From contig JADHTB010000006.1 of NCBI GenBank assembly GCA_016776605.1, positions 62,001-126,000 on the forward strand: a stretch of DNA of 64,000 nucleotides, given 5' to 3'. Of this stretch, positions 8,385 to 17,405 are shown piece by piece; position 1 is the stretch's first letter, and each line of letters opens with the position of its first letter. Both the position numbers and the translations under genes were made by a program. Source of the stretch: Alphaproteobacteria bacterium (GTDB lineage: Bacteria; Pseudomonadota; Alphaproteobacteria; GCA-2731375). The notes under the pieces are model-generated. The model was not told where the DNA came from and searched no databases. It saw nothing but the letters and a program-made list of their open reading frames with translations.

Positions 8385-9605
8385 ATGCCCTTTGAATTTC
8401 ACCGCATCAAACGATTGCCTCCGTACGTTTTCGCCGAAGTAAACGCGATGAAGGCCGCCGCCCGGGCCCGGGGCGAGGACATTATTGATTTAGGCATGGG
8501 TAATCCCGATACCCCGCCGGCGCAGCATATTATCGACAAGCTGGTGGAAACGGCACGGGATCCTAAGACCCATCGCTATTCCACCTCCCGCGGTATACCG
8601 GGTCTGCGCCTGGCCAACGCGAACTATTACAAGCGCCGCTTTGGCGTTGATATCGATCCCGAGAGCGAAACCATCGTCACCCTGGGTTCGAAGGAAGGTT
8701 TGGCCAATCTTGCCCAGGCCATTACCACGCCGGGCGATATTATCCTGGCGCCCAATCCAAGCTATCCGATCCACCCGTACGGCTTCATTATCGCCGGTGC
8801 GGTGATCCGTCACATTCCGGTAGGACCGGCGCAGGATTTTTTCGCCAATCTGGAGACGGCCGTGCGCCATTGCGTGCCGCCGCCCATGGCCATCGTCCTG
8901 AACTATCCGGCCAATCCCACGGCAGAGGTGGTGGATTTGGCATTTTACGAGCGTATGGTGAAATTCGCGAAAGAGAAGAATTTATTCCTGCTGTCCGATT
9001 TGGCCTATGCCGAGATCTATTTTGATGGCACGCCACCGCCCTCGATCCTGCAGGTACCTGGCGCCAAGGATGTCGCCGTGGAATTCACTTCGATGTCCAA
9101 GACCTATTCCATGCCTGGCTGGCGCATGGGTTTCGCCAGCGGTAACCGCCGGCTGATCGCGGCCCTGACGCGAATGAAATCCTACTTGGATTATGGCGCT
9201 TTTACGCCGATCCAGGTGGCCGCTTGCGCCGCCCTGAACGGCCCACAGGATTGCATCGAAGACATCCGCGACCTGTATCGCCAGCGCCGGGACGTTCTGA
9301 TCCAGGGTCTGGGCGCCGCCGACTGGGAGGTGCCCTCGCCGCAGGCGACGATGTTTGCCTGGGCGCCGTTACCGGCCGGTTTCACCCATTTGGGCTCGTT
9401 GGAATTTTCCAAGCTATTGTTGGACAAGGCCAAGGTGGCGGTCTCGCCGGGAATTGGCTTTGGCGAATACGGCGACGGCTTCGTGCGCATTGCGCTGGTC
9501 GAGAACGAGCATCGCTCGCGCCAGGCAATTCGTAACATCAAGCGTTTCTTACAGGACTACAAAGACATGGACATCGCGACTAAGCAGGCCTCGGCGGTTC
9601 AATGA
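8385..9605 (+). CDS. alaC: Aminotransferase class I/II, alanine transaminase AlaC-like
   Basis: This PLP enzyme of fold type I matches AlaC (YfdZ) closely in block order: HRIKRLPPYVF at the start, DLGMGNPDTPP, YSTSRGIPGLR, LGSKEGLAN, PNPSYPIHPYG, the Schiff-base Lys in SMSKTYSMPGWRMGF, and SPGIGFGEYGDGFVRIAL near the end. It interconverts pyruvate/alanine with glutamate; some relatives are annotated as LL-diaminopimelate aminotransferase. The ATG at 8385 is chosen because AGGTGAT lies 10 bp upstream and relatives start here; GTG 8373 and ATG 8376 are in frame. Its stop overlaps the start of hom by 4 bp, indicating translational coupling. Confidence 0.88.
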   Translation: MPFEFHRIKRLPPYVFAEVNAMKAAARARGEDIIDLGMGNPDTPPAQHIIDKLVETARDPKTHRYSTSRGIPGLRLANANYYKRRFGVDIDPESETIVTLGSKEGLANLAQAITTPGDIILAPNPSYPIHPYGFIIAGAVIRHIPVGPAQDFFANLETAVRHCVPPPMAIVLNYPANPTAEVVDLAFYERMVKFAKEKNLFLLSDLAYAEIYFDGTPPPSILQVPGAKDVAVEFTSMSKTYSMPGWRMGFASGNRRLIAALTRMKSYLDYGAFTPIQVAACAALNGPQDCIEDIRDLYRQRRDVLIQGLGAADWEVPSPQATMFAWAPLPAGFTHLGSLEFSKLLLDKAKVAVSPGIGFGEYGDGFVRIALVENEHRSRQAIRNIKRFLQDYKDMDIATKQASAVQ

Positions 9606-10918
9606 TGACATCAGGAAAGAGTTCGAGGGGCGCGCCATTGCGCCTGGGCATCGCCGGGCTGGGCACGGTGGGTGGCGGTGTTGTCCGCCTGGTGCAGGAA
9701 CATGGCGATTTGCTGGCGGCCCGGTGCGGCCGCCCGATCCAGGTCACGGCTGTATCCGCGCGGAACAGGAACCTTGACCGCGGCCTGGATCTAAGTCCGT
9801 TCACCTGGCATGACGACCCGGTGGTGCTGGCGGTCAGCGACGATATCGATGTGCTGGTGGAATTGATCGGTGGCGACGAAGGGCCGGCCAAATTGGCGGT
9901 GGAAGCCGCCATTGCCGCGGGCAAGGATGTGGTGACCGCCAACAAGGCGCTGATCGCCCAACATGGTACGGCACTGGCCGGCGCGGCGGAAAGCCAGGGC
10001 GTGGCCCTGAACTTCGAAGCAGCGGTGGCGGGCGGTATCCCCATTGTCAAAGCCATACGCGAAGGCCTCGCCGGTAACCGCTTTTCCCGCGTCTATGGCA
10101 TCTTGAACGGCACCTGCAACTATATTTTGTCCGCCATGCGTGACAGCGGCCGGGACTTTGCCGACGTGTTGGACGAGGCCCAGGCGCTGGGCTATGCCGA
10201 AGCCGACCCGGCCTTTGATGTCGATGGCGTGGATGCCGCGCACAAGCTGGCAATTCTGACCAGTCTGGCGTTCGGCTGTCCGGTCAATCTAGGCGCGGTC
10301 CATATCGAGGGCATTCGCCAGGTTTCCGCTGTCGATATCGATTTCGCCACTGAATTGGGCTATCGCATCAAGCTGCTGGCCATTGCGCGCCTGACCGAAC
10401 ACGGCGTCGAACAGCGGGTGCATCCCTGCATGGTGGCCGAGGGGGCATCAATCGCTCACGTCGACGGCGTTTTCAACGCGGTGGTAGCGGAAGGCGACTT
10501 CGTCGATCGGGTGGTCTTTGAAGGGCGCGGTGCGGGCGCGGGGCCGACGGCCTCGGCGGTGGTCGGCGATCTGGTCGACATTGGACGCAATATCCGGCTG
10601 CCGGCGTTCTCTGTGCCCGCGGATGCCTTGGCGCCATTGCCCGCGGCGCCCATGGATCAGCATGTGGGCCCCTATTATGTGCGCCTGTCAGTGTTGGACC
10701 AGCCGGGCGTGATCGCCGATATCGCGGCGATCCTGCGGGATCAGAAAATTTCCATCGGCAGCATGTTGCAGCGGGGCCGCGACCCGGGCGAAGCGGTGCC
10801 GGTCGTGCTGATTACCCATGAAAATCAGGAAGCGGCCATGCTACGCGCCATGGCCTTGATCGGCGGTTTGGACTCGGTCGTCGAAGAGCCAAAAATTATC
10901 CGTATCGAGTCGCTATAG
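9602..10918 (+). CDS. hom: Homoserine dehydrogenase
   Basis: It reduces aspartate semialdehyde to homoserine, the branch point to Thr and Met. The 438 residues show the NAD(P)-binding start (LGIAGLGTVGGGVV), the catalytic-domain block FEAAVAGGIPIVKAIREGLAGN and LNGTCNYIL, and the YAEADPAFDVDGVDAAHKL motif. A C-terminal ACT domain (about residues 355-430, beginning near YVRLSVLDQPGVIADIAAIL) predicts feedback control, usually by threonine. The ATG overlaps the alaC stop. Confidence 0.95.
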   Translation: MMTSGKSSRGAPLRLGIAGLGTVGGGVVRLVQEHGDLLAARCGRPIQVTAVSARNRNLDRGLDLSPFTWHDDPVVLAVSDDIDVLVELIGGDEGPAKLAVEAAIAAGKDVVTANKALIAQHGTALAGAAESQGVALNFEAAVAGGIPIVKAIREGLAGNRFSRVYGILNGTCNYILSAMRDSGRDFADVLDEAQALGYAEADPAFDVDGVDAAHKLAILTSLAFGCPVNLGAVHIEGIRQVSAVDIDFATELGYRIKLLAIARLTEHGVEQRVHPCMVAEGASIAHVDGVFNAVVAEGDFVDRVVFEGRGAGAGPTASAVVGDLVDIGRNIRLPAFSVPADALAPLPAAPMDQHVGPYYVRLSVLDQPGVIADIAAILRDQKISIGSMLQRGRDPGEAVPVVLITHENQEAAMLRAMALIGGLDSVVEEPKIIRIESL

Positions 10919-10983
10919 TTTCACTGCGGTTTCGCTACAGTTTCGCTACAATAGTATGTACATAGAATCATTAGGGGCGCGTC

Positions 10984-11946
10984 ATGGCCAAACAGACCAC
11001 ATTGGACCGTAATCTAACTATCGAGGCCGTACGGGTGACCGAGGCGGCCGCCATCGCGGCGGCGGAAACCATGGGCCGGGGTGATGAAAAAATCGCCGAT
11101 CAGGCTGCCGTGGACGCCATGCGCACCGCCCTGAACCGCTTGCATATGGACGGCACCGTGGTGATTGGCGAGGGCGAGCGGGACGAGGCGCCGATGCTGT
11201 TCATCGGCGAAAAGGTGGGCACCGGCAAGGGGCCAAAGATCGACATCGCGCTTGATCCCCTGGAAGGCACCACCATCACCGCGAAAGGCATGCCCAACGG
11301 TCTGGCCGTTCTGGCTCTGGCCGAGGACGGCATGTTGCTGAACGCCCCGGATGTTTATATGGACAAGATCGCGGCCGGCCCCCAGGTGCCCGCGGGCGCC
11401 ATCGATTTGGATAATACGCCCGGCGAAAATATCGCCAATGTGGCCAAGGCCCTGGGCAAGGCGCCCAAGGATGTGGTGGCCTGTATCCTGGACCGGCCCC
11501 GGCATGCGGAATTGATCGCGGCGGTACGCGCCGCCGGCGCCCGTATCGTGCTGATCGGCGATGGCGATGTGGCGGGCGTCATGGCGACGGCGATGCCCGA
11601 AACCGGCGTCGATATCTATATGGGTACGGGCGGCGCACCCGAAGGGGTGCTGGCTGCCGCGGCCCTGCGTTGCATCGGCGGCAATATTCAGGGCCGTCTG
11701 CTGTTCCGCAATGATGCCGAACGGGGCCGCGCCGCCAAGGTGGGGGTCCAGGATCTAAGCCGTAAATATGAAATTACCGACCTGGCGGCGGGCGATGTGA
11801 TTTTTGCCGCCACCGGCGTTACGGACGGCAACATGTTGCAGGGGGTGCGCCGTACGGCCACCATGCTGTCAACGGAATCCGTTGCCATGCGGGCCCGTAC
11901 CGGCACCGTGCGCTGGATACGCATGCAACATCCTATCGGCAAATAA
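10984..11946 (+). CDS. glpX: Class II fructose-1,6-bisphosphatase
   Basis: GlpX dephosphorylates fructose 1,6-bisphosphate in gluconeogenesis. The 320-residue protein shows the expected blocks: EAAAIAAAETMGRGDEKIAD, GTVVIGEGERDEAPML, the metal-binding DPLEGT, MGTGGAPEGVLAAAALRCIGG (first 20 residues of the block) and a conserved Arg/His-rich end. The start ATG at 10984 follows an AGGGG stretch. In the preceding 65-bp gap an 11-bp unit (GTTTCGCTACA) is repeated. It lies between hom and recJ, an order common in Rhodospirillales. Confidence 0.95.
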   Translation: MAKQTTLDRNLTIEAVRVTEAAAIAAAETMGRGDEKIADQAAVDAMRTALNRLHMDGTVVIGEGERDEAPMLFIGEKVGTGKGPKIDIALDPLEGTTITAKGMPNGLAVLALAEDGMLLNAPDVYMDKIAAGPQVPAGAIDLDNTPGENIANVAKALGKAPKDVVACILDRPRHAELIAAVRAAGARIVLIGDGDVAGVMATAMPETGVDIYMGTGGAPEGVLAAAALRCIGGNIQGRLLFRNDAERGRAAKVGVQDLSRKYEITDLAAGDVIFAATGVTDGNMLQGVRRTATMLSTESVAMRARTGTVRWIRMQHPIGK

Positions 11947-11950
11947 TACC

Positions 11951-13759
11951 ATGAGTTTATCCGCGGCTTCGCCCTCGCCGACCGAGGGCGCGGCTGTGCT
12001 GGATGTGGCGCAATCGGTTTCCGGCCGCCTGTGGCGGCAGCGGCCCGCTGATGACCGCGTTGCCATGGCGCTTTCCCAACGGCTCGGCGTGCCCGATATC
12101 GTGGGCCGGGTACTGGCCGGCCGTGGCGTGGGTATTGCAGATGGCGAAGGCTTTCTGAACCCGACTTTGAAGTCCGCCATGCCTGACCCCTCCTGTTTGC
12201 GCAATATGGACAAGGCCGCCGACCGCCTGGCGACGGCTATTCAGGGCGGCGAGCGGGTGGCCGTGTTTGGTGATTACGATGTGGATGGGGCCACCTCGGC
12301 GGCCCTTTTACAGCGTTATTTCCGGGCTGTCGGCGTTGAACTGACGGTTTATATCCCGGATCGGCAAAAAGAAGGCTATGGCCCCAATGCTCCGGCTCTA
12401 TTGGCGTTGCGGGATCAGGGCATGGCCGTGGTGGTGACCGTGGATTGTGGCATCGCGGCGTTCGAGCCGTTGCAGGCGGCGGCGGATGCGGGTCTGGACG
12501 TCATTGTTGTCGATCACCATCAGGCAGAGCCGCGTCTGCCTATGGCCTGCGCCGTGGTCAATCCAAACCGCCTGGACGATGACAGCGGCATGGGCCGGCT
12601 GGCGGCGGTCGGCGTCAGTTATCTGTTGGTCGTGGCCCTGAACCGCGCCTTGCGCGCGCGCGGCTGGTTCCAGAACAGGGTGGAGCCGAACCTGCTGCAA
12701 TGGCTGGATCTGGTGGCGCTGGGCACGGTCTGTGACGTGGTGCCGCTGACCGGTTTGAACCGGGTACTGGTGGCCCAGGGCTTGAAGATCGCGGCGCGGC
12801 GGGACAATCCGGGCCTGGCCGCCCTGTCTGATCTGGCGGGCGTCGATCAACGGCCCGGCGTCTATCACCTGGGCTTTGTCTTTGGCCCGCGCCTGAACGC
12901 CGGTGGCCGGGTGGGAAATCCGCATATGGGCGCGCGGCTGCTGGCCACTGATGACGGGGACGAGGCCCGCGCCATCGCGGCCAGGTTGGATGAATTCAAC
13001 CTTGAACGCCGAGAGATAGAGGCCGCCATTCAGGCCCAGGCCACGGAACTGGTGGAAAGCAGTGGCGGTGGCAAACAACCTTTGCTGTTCCTGGCCGATC
13101 CGCGCTGGCACCAGGGCGTGATCGGCATCGTTGCCTCCCGCCTGAAGGACCGCTATCGCCGGCCCACCATCATCGTTGCCATGAATGATGAGGTGGGCAA
13201 GGGCTCGGGGCGCTCTGTGCCCGGTGTTGATCTGGGTGCCGCCGTTACCGCCGCCAAACAGGCGGGCCTGTTACTGGCTGGCGGCGGCCACGCCATGGCG
13301 GCGGGGCTGACCGTGGCACTGGAAAAAATGGCGGAATTGGAAGCGTTTTTGACCGAACGCATCGCCCAATCCATGGCGGAGCAGCCGCAAAGCCATGAAT
13401 TGAGCCTGGATGGCGCCCTGACCGTATCGGGTGCCAGCCGTGATCTGTTTGATACCCTGGAAGGTGCGGGGCCGTTTGGCGCCGGCTATCCCGAACCCCG
13501 CTTTGCCATCGCCAACGCCGAACTGGTCAAGGTTGACCTGGTGGGCCAGAACCATGTGCGCGTGGTGCTGGCGGGGGGGCGGGGCGGCCGCCTGAAAGGC
13601 ATCGCCTTTGGCGCCGCCGACAGCCCCATGGGCCAGGCCATGCTGTCGGCCCGTGGCCGCAGCCTGCATCTGGCGGGCCATCTGCGCGCCGACGACTGGC
13701 AGGGCCGGCGCGGCGTGCAATTGTTTATTGAAGACGTGGCATATCCCGAGAATTCATAG
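11951..13759 (+). CDS. recJ: Single-stranded-DNA-specific exonuclease RecJ
   Basis: RecJ degrades single-stranded DNA 5' to 3' in recombination and mismatch repair. The DHH-family motifs are visible in order: GDYDVDGATSAALL (motif I), TVDCG, VVDHHQ (DHH) and the DHHA1 region with GGGHAMAAGL. The C-terminal OB-like domain follows. The ATG at 11951, four bases after the glpX stop, gives 602 residues, the usual size. The close spacing suggests cotranscription with glpX. Confidence 0.95.
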   Translation: MSLSAASPSPTEGAAVLDVAQSVSGRLWRQRPADDRVAMALSQRLGVPDIVGRVLAGRGVGIADGEGFLNPTLKSAMPDPSCLRNMDKAADRLATAIQGGERVAVFGDYDVDGATSAALLQRYFRAVGVELTVYIPDRQKEGYGPNAPALLALRDQGMAVVVTVDCGIAAFEPLQAAADAGLDVIVVDHHQAEPRLPMACAVVNPNRLDDDSGMGRLAAVGVSYLLVVALNRALRARGWFQNRVEPNLLQWLDLVALGTVCDVVPLTGLNRVLVAQGLKIAARRDNPGLAALSDLAGVDQRPGVYHLGFVFGPRLNAGGRVGNPHMGARLLATDDGDEARAIAARLDEFNLERREIEAAIQAQATELVESSGGGKQPLLFLADPRWHQGVIGIVASRLKDRYRRPTIIVAMNDEVGKGSGRSVPGVDLGAAVTAAKQAGLLLAGGGHAMAAGLTVALEKMAELEAFLTERIAQSMAEQPQSHELSLDGALTVSGASRDLFDTLEGAGPFGAGYPEPRFAIANAELVKVDLVGQNHVRVVLAGGRGGRLKGIAFGAADSPMGQAMLSARGRSLHLAGHLRADDWQGRRGVQLFIEDVAYPENS

Positions 13760-13891
13760 ACTCTGTGTCCATAAGGCCACACTCAGACTGCGCCCAGACC
13801 GCGCCCAGACCGTGCCCGTGCGGCGCAGCGAACTAAATCATAGTTCAAGCTTGCTTTTCACGGCTGATTTAGCTATTTCCTCCTCCACCGC

Positions 13892-13967
13892 GACCCCGTA
13901 GTCTAAAGGTTAGGATGCCGGCCTTTCAAGCCGGAGATGCTCGGTTCAAGCCCGGCCGGGGTCGCCA
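13892..13967 (+). tRNA. tRNA-Glu (anticodon TTC), CCA encoded
   Basis: A 76-nt cloverleaf folds by eye: a perfect 7-bp acceptor stem (GACCCCG / CGGGGTC), D arm GTCT...GGAT, anticodon stem CCGGC/GCCGG around the loop CTTTCAA (anticodon TTC), and T loop TTCAAGC. The outermost T-stem pair is a C-C mismatch. CCA is encoded at 13965-13967. No integrase or duplicated tRNA end follows, so there is no sign of use as an attachment site. The rest of the 13760-14093 gap shows only short degenerate repeats. Confidence 0.95.
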
Positions 13968-14093
13968 CTTTCTCCCATCTAAGATGTCCAGCCAAAGCCC
14001 GTGCAAGATGCTGTGCGCAGACGCGCCGGCTGGTGTATTATGCCGGGCCATACCAATTGATTCTTCCGGTCTTACAGGGGGCGCGTCCTTAGC

Positions 14094-14360
14094 ATGGAAA
14101 ATATCGACGTTCGCAAGGTTATCGGTTCCGGCGTAAAGCTTTTGCTGATCAGCCTGGTGGTCGGTTGGGTCTTGTCCGTGATCAACGTGGACGCCCTGGG
14201 CTTTATCCGCTTCCTCTCTCAATCCGTGCGGCATGCGGGCGAGTTGGCGGCTGATGTGGTGCGCTGGGGCGTGCCCTACATTCTGCTGGGCGCGGTGGTC
14301 GTGGTGCCGTTCTACATCATCAAATTTGGCTTCGATCTGTTGAAGCGCCGCAGGAAATAG
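14094..14360 (+). CDS. Small integral membrane protein, unknown function
   Basis: The protein has 88 residues with two clear hydrophobic segments (about residues 14-34 and 60-80), a short linker with acidic and basic residues, and an Arg/Lys tail (LLKRRRK), so the C-terminus is probably cytoplasmic. It starts at an ATG 4 bp after a GGGGGCG stretch and ends 28 bp before the crotonase gene on the same strand. The family is not recognised with certainty. Membrane topology and position support a real gene. Confidence 0.65.
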   Translation: MENIDVRKVIGSGVKLLLISLVVGWVLSVINVDALGFIRFLSQSVRHAGELAADVVRWGVPYILLGAVVVVPFYIIKFGFDLLKRRRK

Positions 14361-14388
14361 CCACGCTGCTATCTTGAAAGGTTGCGCC

Positions 14389-15201
14389 ATGTCCGAAGTT
14401 GCCGTGCGCCGCGAAGGCGCCGTCGCGATTATCACCATCACCCTGCCGGACCAGTTCATGACGGATACCACCGTTGACGAATTGAACGCCGCCACGGAAG
14501 CATTGGACGCGGATGAAAGCTGCCGGGCCATGGTGTTTACCGGCGGCGAGGACGGTGTCTTCATCCGCCATTTCAGCGTCAAGGTGCTGGAGGAAATGTC
14601 CGCCGCCCTGCGCCAGCGCGGCAAGACATTCTCGGATCAGAAATTAATGGAAAAAGACCGGGCGATCGATCTGCTGTTCCGCCGTCTGGCCAGCACGCCG
14701 AAGATCACCATTGCCGCCATCAACGGTTTTGCCATGGGTGGCGGCTTTGAATTCTGCCTGTCCTGCGACCTGCGTATCGCCCAGGACGGGGCGCATACCC
14801 TGGGCCTGCCGGAGCTTAAGGTCGGCATTCTACCGGGCGGCGGCGGCACGCAAAAGCTGGCCCGTCTGGTGGGCCAGGCCCGGGCCCTGGAAATGGTTCT
14901 GCGGGGCCGTACCGTGCCCCCGCGCGAGGCGTTGCAATTGGGCATGGTGCATGAAGTCACCGATGGCCCGGTGCTGCCCCGGGCCCTGGAACTGGCGCGG
15001 GAATATGCGGCCATGGCGCCCCTGGCCTTTGGCCATATCAAGCGCCTGTTACGGCAGGAGCTGGAAAAACCCCTGGAAGACGGCCTGATTATGGAGCGCA
15101 CCCTGTTCCTGGATTGCCTGGTTTCGGATGACGCCCACAGGCTGATGAAGCGCATGAACGATGGCGGCCTGGATATCCGCGAGGTCCCGCAAGAGGATTG
15201 A
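14389..15201 (+). CDS. Enoyl-CoA hydratase/isomerase family protein (crotonase)
   Basis: The ATG at 14389 is preceded by GAAAGG and gives 270 residues. The crotonase oxyanion-hole blocks are FTGGEDGVFIRHFSVKVL near residue 55 and NGFAMGGGFEFCLSCDLRIA near residue 115; the acid/base segment LPELKVGILPGGGGTQKLAR follows with the usual Glu. The Ile-Arg-His variant in the first block departs from the usual F-x-A-G-x-D, so the hydratase acid may differ. It is distinct from the crotonase beside phaC. The physiological substrate is unknown. Confidence 0.88.
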   Translation: MSEVAVRREGAVAIITITLPDQFMTDTTVDELNAATEALDADESCRAMVFTGGEDGVFIRHFSVKVLEEMSAALRQRGKTFSDQKLMEKDRAIDLLFRRLASTPKITIAAINGFAMGGGFEFCLSCDLRIAQDGAHTLGLPELKVGILPGGGGTQKLARLVGQARALEMVLRGRTVPPREALQLGMVHEVTDGPVLPRALELAREYAAMAPLAFGHIKRLLRQELEKPLEDGLIMERTLFLDCLVSDDAHRLMKRMNDGGLDIREVPQED

Positions 15202-15230
15202 GGCGAAGGGGCGCCGTCTTCAGGCCGCGC

Positions 15231-16049
15231 CTATGCCTGAACCTGGCGCGGCTGATAGATCGCCGTGTGGTCCATGCGGGCCAACAGGCGGCTGCCTTGG
15301 GCCAGAACCACCGCATCCAGTTCCACGAACAAATGCCCCTTGCGTTCGAAGTTATTGGTGATCCGGGCCCGAATGGACAGCTCCTCGCCATGCCGCGCCG
15401 TGGCGAAATGCTGTACCGAACTGCTGACATGGATCCACGGGCCCAGCACCACGTTCTGGGTCACGGCCCAATTGCCAAAGCGTAGCAAATGACCCGGATG
15501 AATGAGGCTTTCCGCCGCGTATAGGGGTAGATCCTCGCGCACGTCGGCCTGATAGGCCGCCTCCGCCTCCGCCTCGCAAAGTTTGCTGTAGGTGCCCAGC
15601 ATGGCGCCGATGGGCAGGGCGGCAGGCGAGGCCGGCGGGCGGTTGTCGGGCAGCGCGGTAAGCGGGAAGTCCGCCAAATCGGGTGCCGTGGGGGCCGCGC
15701 CGGGCAGCCGTGCCGTGCCCGTGGCACAGATCTGGCCGGCGCTTTCCACCGTAATGGCCATGGCCTCTGCCTCGCCCTCGATCGGCTGGACGGAAATGGT
15801 GGCCGTGGCGCCTTCATAGACCGGCTTTATCAGGCGGCAGTCGCCCGTACCCCGTTCCAGCCAGTCCCGGCCCCAGCGTTGCACGGCCGGGTGGGTCATA
15901 TAAGCATAGACATCGACGCCGGGCACCAGGCCGCCGCTGAAGCCGTACTTGCGCGCCACTGTGTCGTCGTGAATCTTGTTCTCGGAATCCTTGGCGGTGT
16001 TATAGGCCTCGACCTGATAGTCGGCCATGCTTGCGGCGGAACTGGACAT
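15231..16049 (-). CDS. Hot-dog-fold (MaoC-like) dehydratase domain protein
   Basis: The ATG at 16049 has GAGGAG 9 bp upstream and gives 272 residues. A MaoC-type entry is visible at residues 15-60 (DSENKIHDDTVARKYGF, GLVPGVDVYAYM), and a second hot-dog-like half covers the C-terminal 130 residues. Such proteins hydrate enoyl-thioesters or act as thioesterases; the exact reaction is not evident. It starts 11 bp after the FAD oxidoreductase stop on the same strand, so the two form a transcription unit. Confidence 0.7.
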   Translation of the reverse strand: MSSSAASMADYQVEAYNTAKDSENKIHDDTVARKYGFSGGLVPGVDVYAYMTHPAVQRWGRDWLERGTGDCRLIKPVYEGATATISVQPIEGEAEAMAITVESAGQICATGTARLPGAAPTAPDLADFPLTALPDNRPPASPAALPIGAMLGTYSKLCEAEAEAAYQADVREDLPLYAAESLIHPGHLLRFGNWAVTQNVVLGPWIHVSSSVQHFATARHGEELSIRARITNNFERKGHLFVELDAVVLAQGSRLLARMDHTAIYQPRQVQA

Positions 16050-16060
16050 TGCTGCTCTCC

Positions 16061-17359
16061 TCAATTCTCTAGGGCATCACGAAAACGATAATAGGCCCGT
16101 GTCGCGGTTACCGCTACACCGCGCAGGGCATGCAGGGGCAGGGGACGCACGGGGCTGGCGGGAAATTCGAACGCGGGCTGGACGGTATCCAGGGCCCGAT
16201 CAGCCAGGACCTTGCCCATCATGGTGGCCATGGCGACGCCCCGGCCGTTAAAGCCCAGGCCGGCCCACAGGCCCGGCGCCAGTTCGTGCAGATGGGGGTA
16301 GTGATCCCTGGTCAAGGCGACCCGGCCGTTCCAGGCGAATTCAAAATCCACCTTGCCCGCCTCGGGCAGCAGGCTTTCGATCCTTTGGCGCAGGCCGTCA
16401 TAGATTTTTACCGCGCCGCTTTCATAGGCCGAACCGCCGCCGCCCATGATCAGGCGGCCATGGGCGTCCTGGCGGAAATACCACAACACCCGGCGGGTAT
16501 CGGAGAGCACTTCGCCGCCGCCTAGAATTTTGCCGCGTATATTCTCGCCCAGAGGCGCGGTCGCCACCTGCACGCTGTAGACCGGCACCACCGATTGCGC
16601 CAGACCGGGCCATAGGCCATCGGTATAGCCGTTGGTGGCGATGATAACCTTGTCCGCCGTCATGCGGCCCCGGGGCGTTTGCAATTGCCAGCCCGTCGGA
16701 TCCCTGTGCAGGGACTGCACGGGTGAGCTACCATGCACCCGGGCGCCCAGCTGTTGCGCCGCGCGGGCCAGTCCGCGGGCATAGCTTAACGGTTGCACGC
16801 CGCCGCCGCGCTTGTCGATCCAGCCGCCGTGGTAGCGCCCATCGCCCATGCGCCGGGTCAGCTCGTCCGGCTCCAACCAGGCGACATTGGCGTCGCGCCC
16901 GGCCCAATCCTGATGCCGTTTCGCCAAAACGCCCAGCATGCTTTTGGTATGCGCCGCCTGGATCCAGCCGGTCTGCCGGCCATCGCATTCGATGCCGTGC
17001 CGCGCGATCAGTTCAAACACCAGATCGGCGGCCCCGCCCGAGGCGCGCACCATGGCCTCGCCTTTTTCCGGGCCAAAGCGGGCCAGAATTTCCCTTGGAT
17101 CTTCCTTCAGGCCGGGAATGACCTGGCCGCCGTTGCGCCCCGAGGCGCCCCAGCCCGGCTCGGCCGCTTCCAGAACCGCCACATCCGCGCCGCCCTGGGC
17201 CAGATGCAGGGCCGCTGAAAGACCACTGAAGCCGCCCCCCACCACCGCCACGTCGGCGCGCGCATCGCCATCCAGGGCCGGCGTGTCGGGGGCCGGTGCG
17301 GCGCTTGCGGCCCACAGGGAGGGCGGCAGTATTGTTTTGGGATCATTTACCTTGGCCAT
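16061..17359 (-). CDS. FAD-dependent oxidoreductase of the DAO family
   Basis: The 432-residue protein has an N-terminal dinucleotide fold (VAVVGGGFSGLSAALHLAQG, residues about 37-56), the WGASGRNGGQVIPG block typical of the PuuB/gamma-glutamylputrescine-oxidase branch of amine oxidases, and a C-terminal GLGFNGRGVAMATMMG FAD contact. Members oxidise secondary or primary amines with oxygen. The substrate is not known here; a polyamine or N-methyl amino acid is plausible. It is the first gene of a unit with the hot-dog protein. Confidence 0.85.
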   Translation of the reverse strand: MAKVNDPKTILPPSLWAASAAPAPDTPALDGDARADVAVVGGGFSGLSAALHLAQGGADVAVLEAAEPGWGASGRNGGQVIPGLKEDPREILARFGPEKGEAMVRASGGAADLVFELIARHGIECDGRQTGWIQAAHTKSMLGVLAKRHQDWAGRDANVAWLEPDELTRRMGDGRYHGGWIDKRGGGVQPLSYARGLARAAQQLGARVHGSSPVQSLHRDPTGWQLQTPRGRMTADKVIIATNGYTDGLWPGLAQSVVPVYSVQVATAPLGENIRGKILGGGEVLSDTRRVLWYFRQDAHGRLIMGGGGSAYESGAVKIYDGLRQRIESLLPEAGKVDFEFAWNGRVALTRDHYPHLHELAPGLWAGLGFNGRGVAMATMMGKVLADRALDTVQPAFEFPASPVRPLPLHALRGVAVTATRAYYRFRDALEN

Positions 17360-17405
17360 GGTGGCACTGTAGCATGCCGGTAGGATCTGTCACGGGGAGG
17401 GAAAA

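Noticed and set aside
13892-13967. tRNA-Glu as an integration site for an island
   Set aside because: No integrase, no direct repeat of the tRNA 3' end, and ordinary metabolic genes on both sides.
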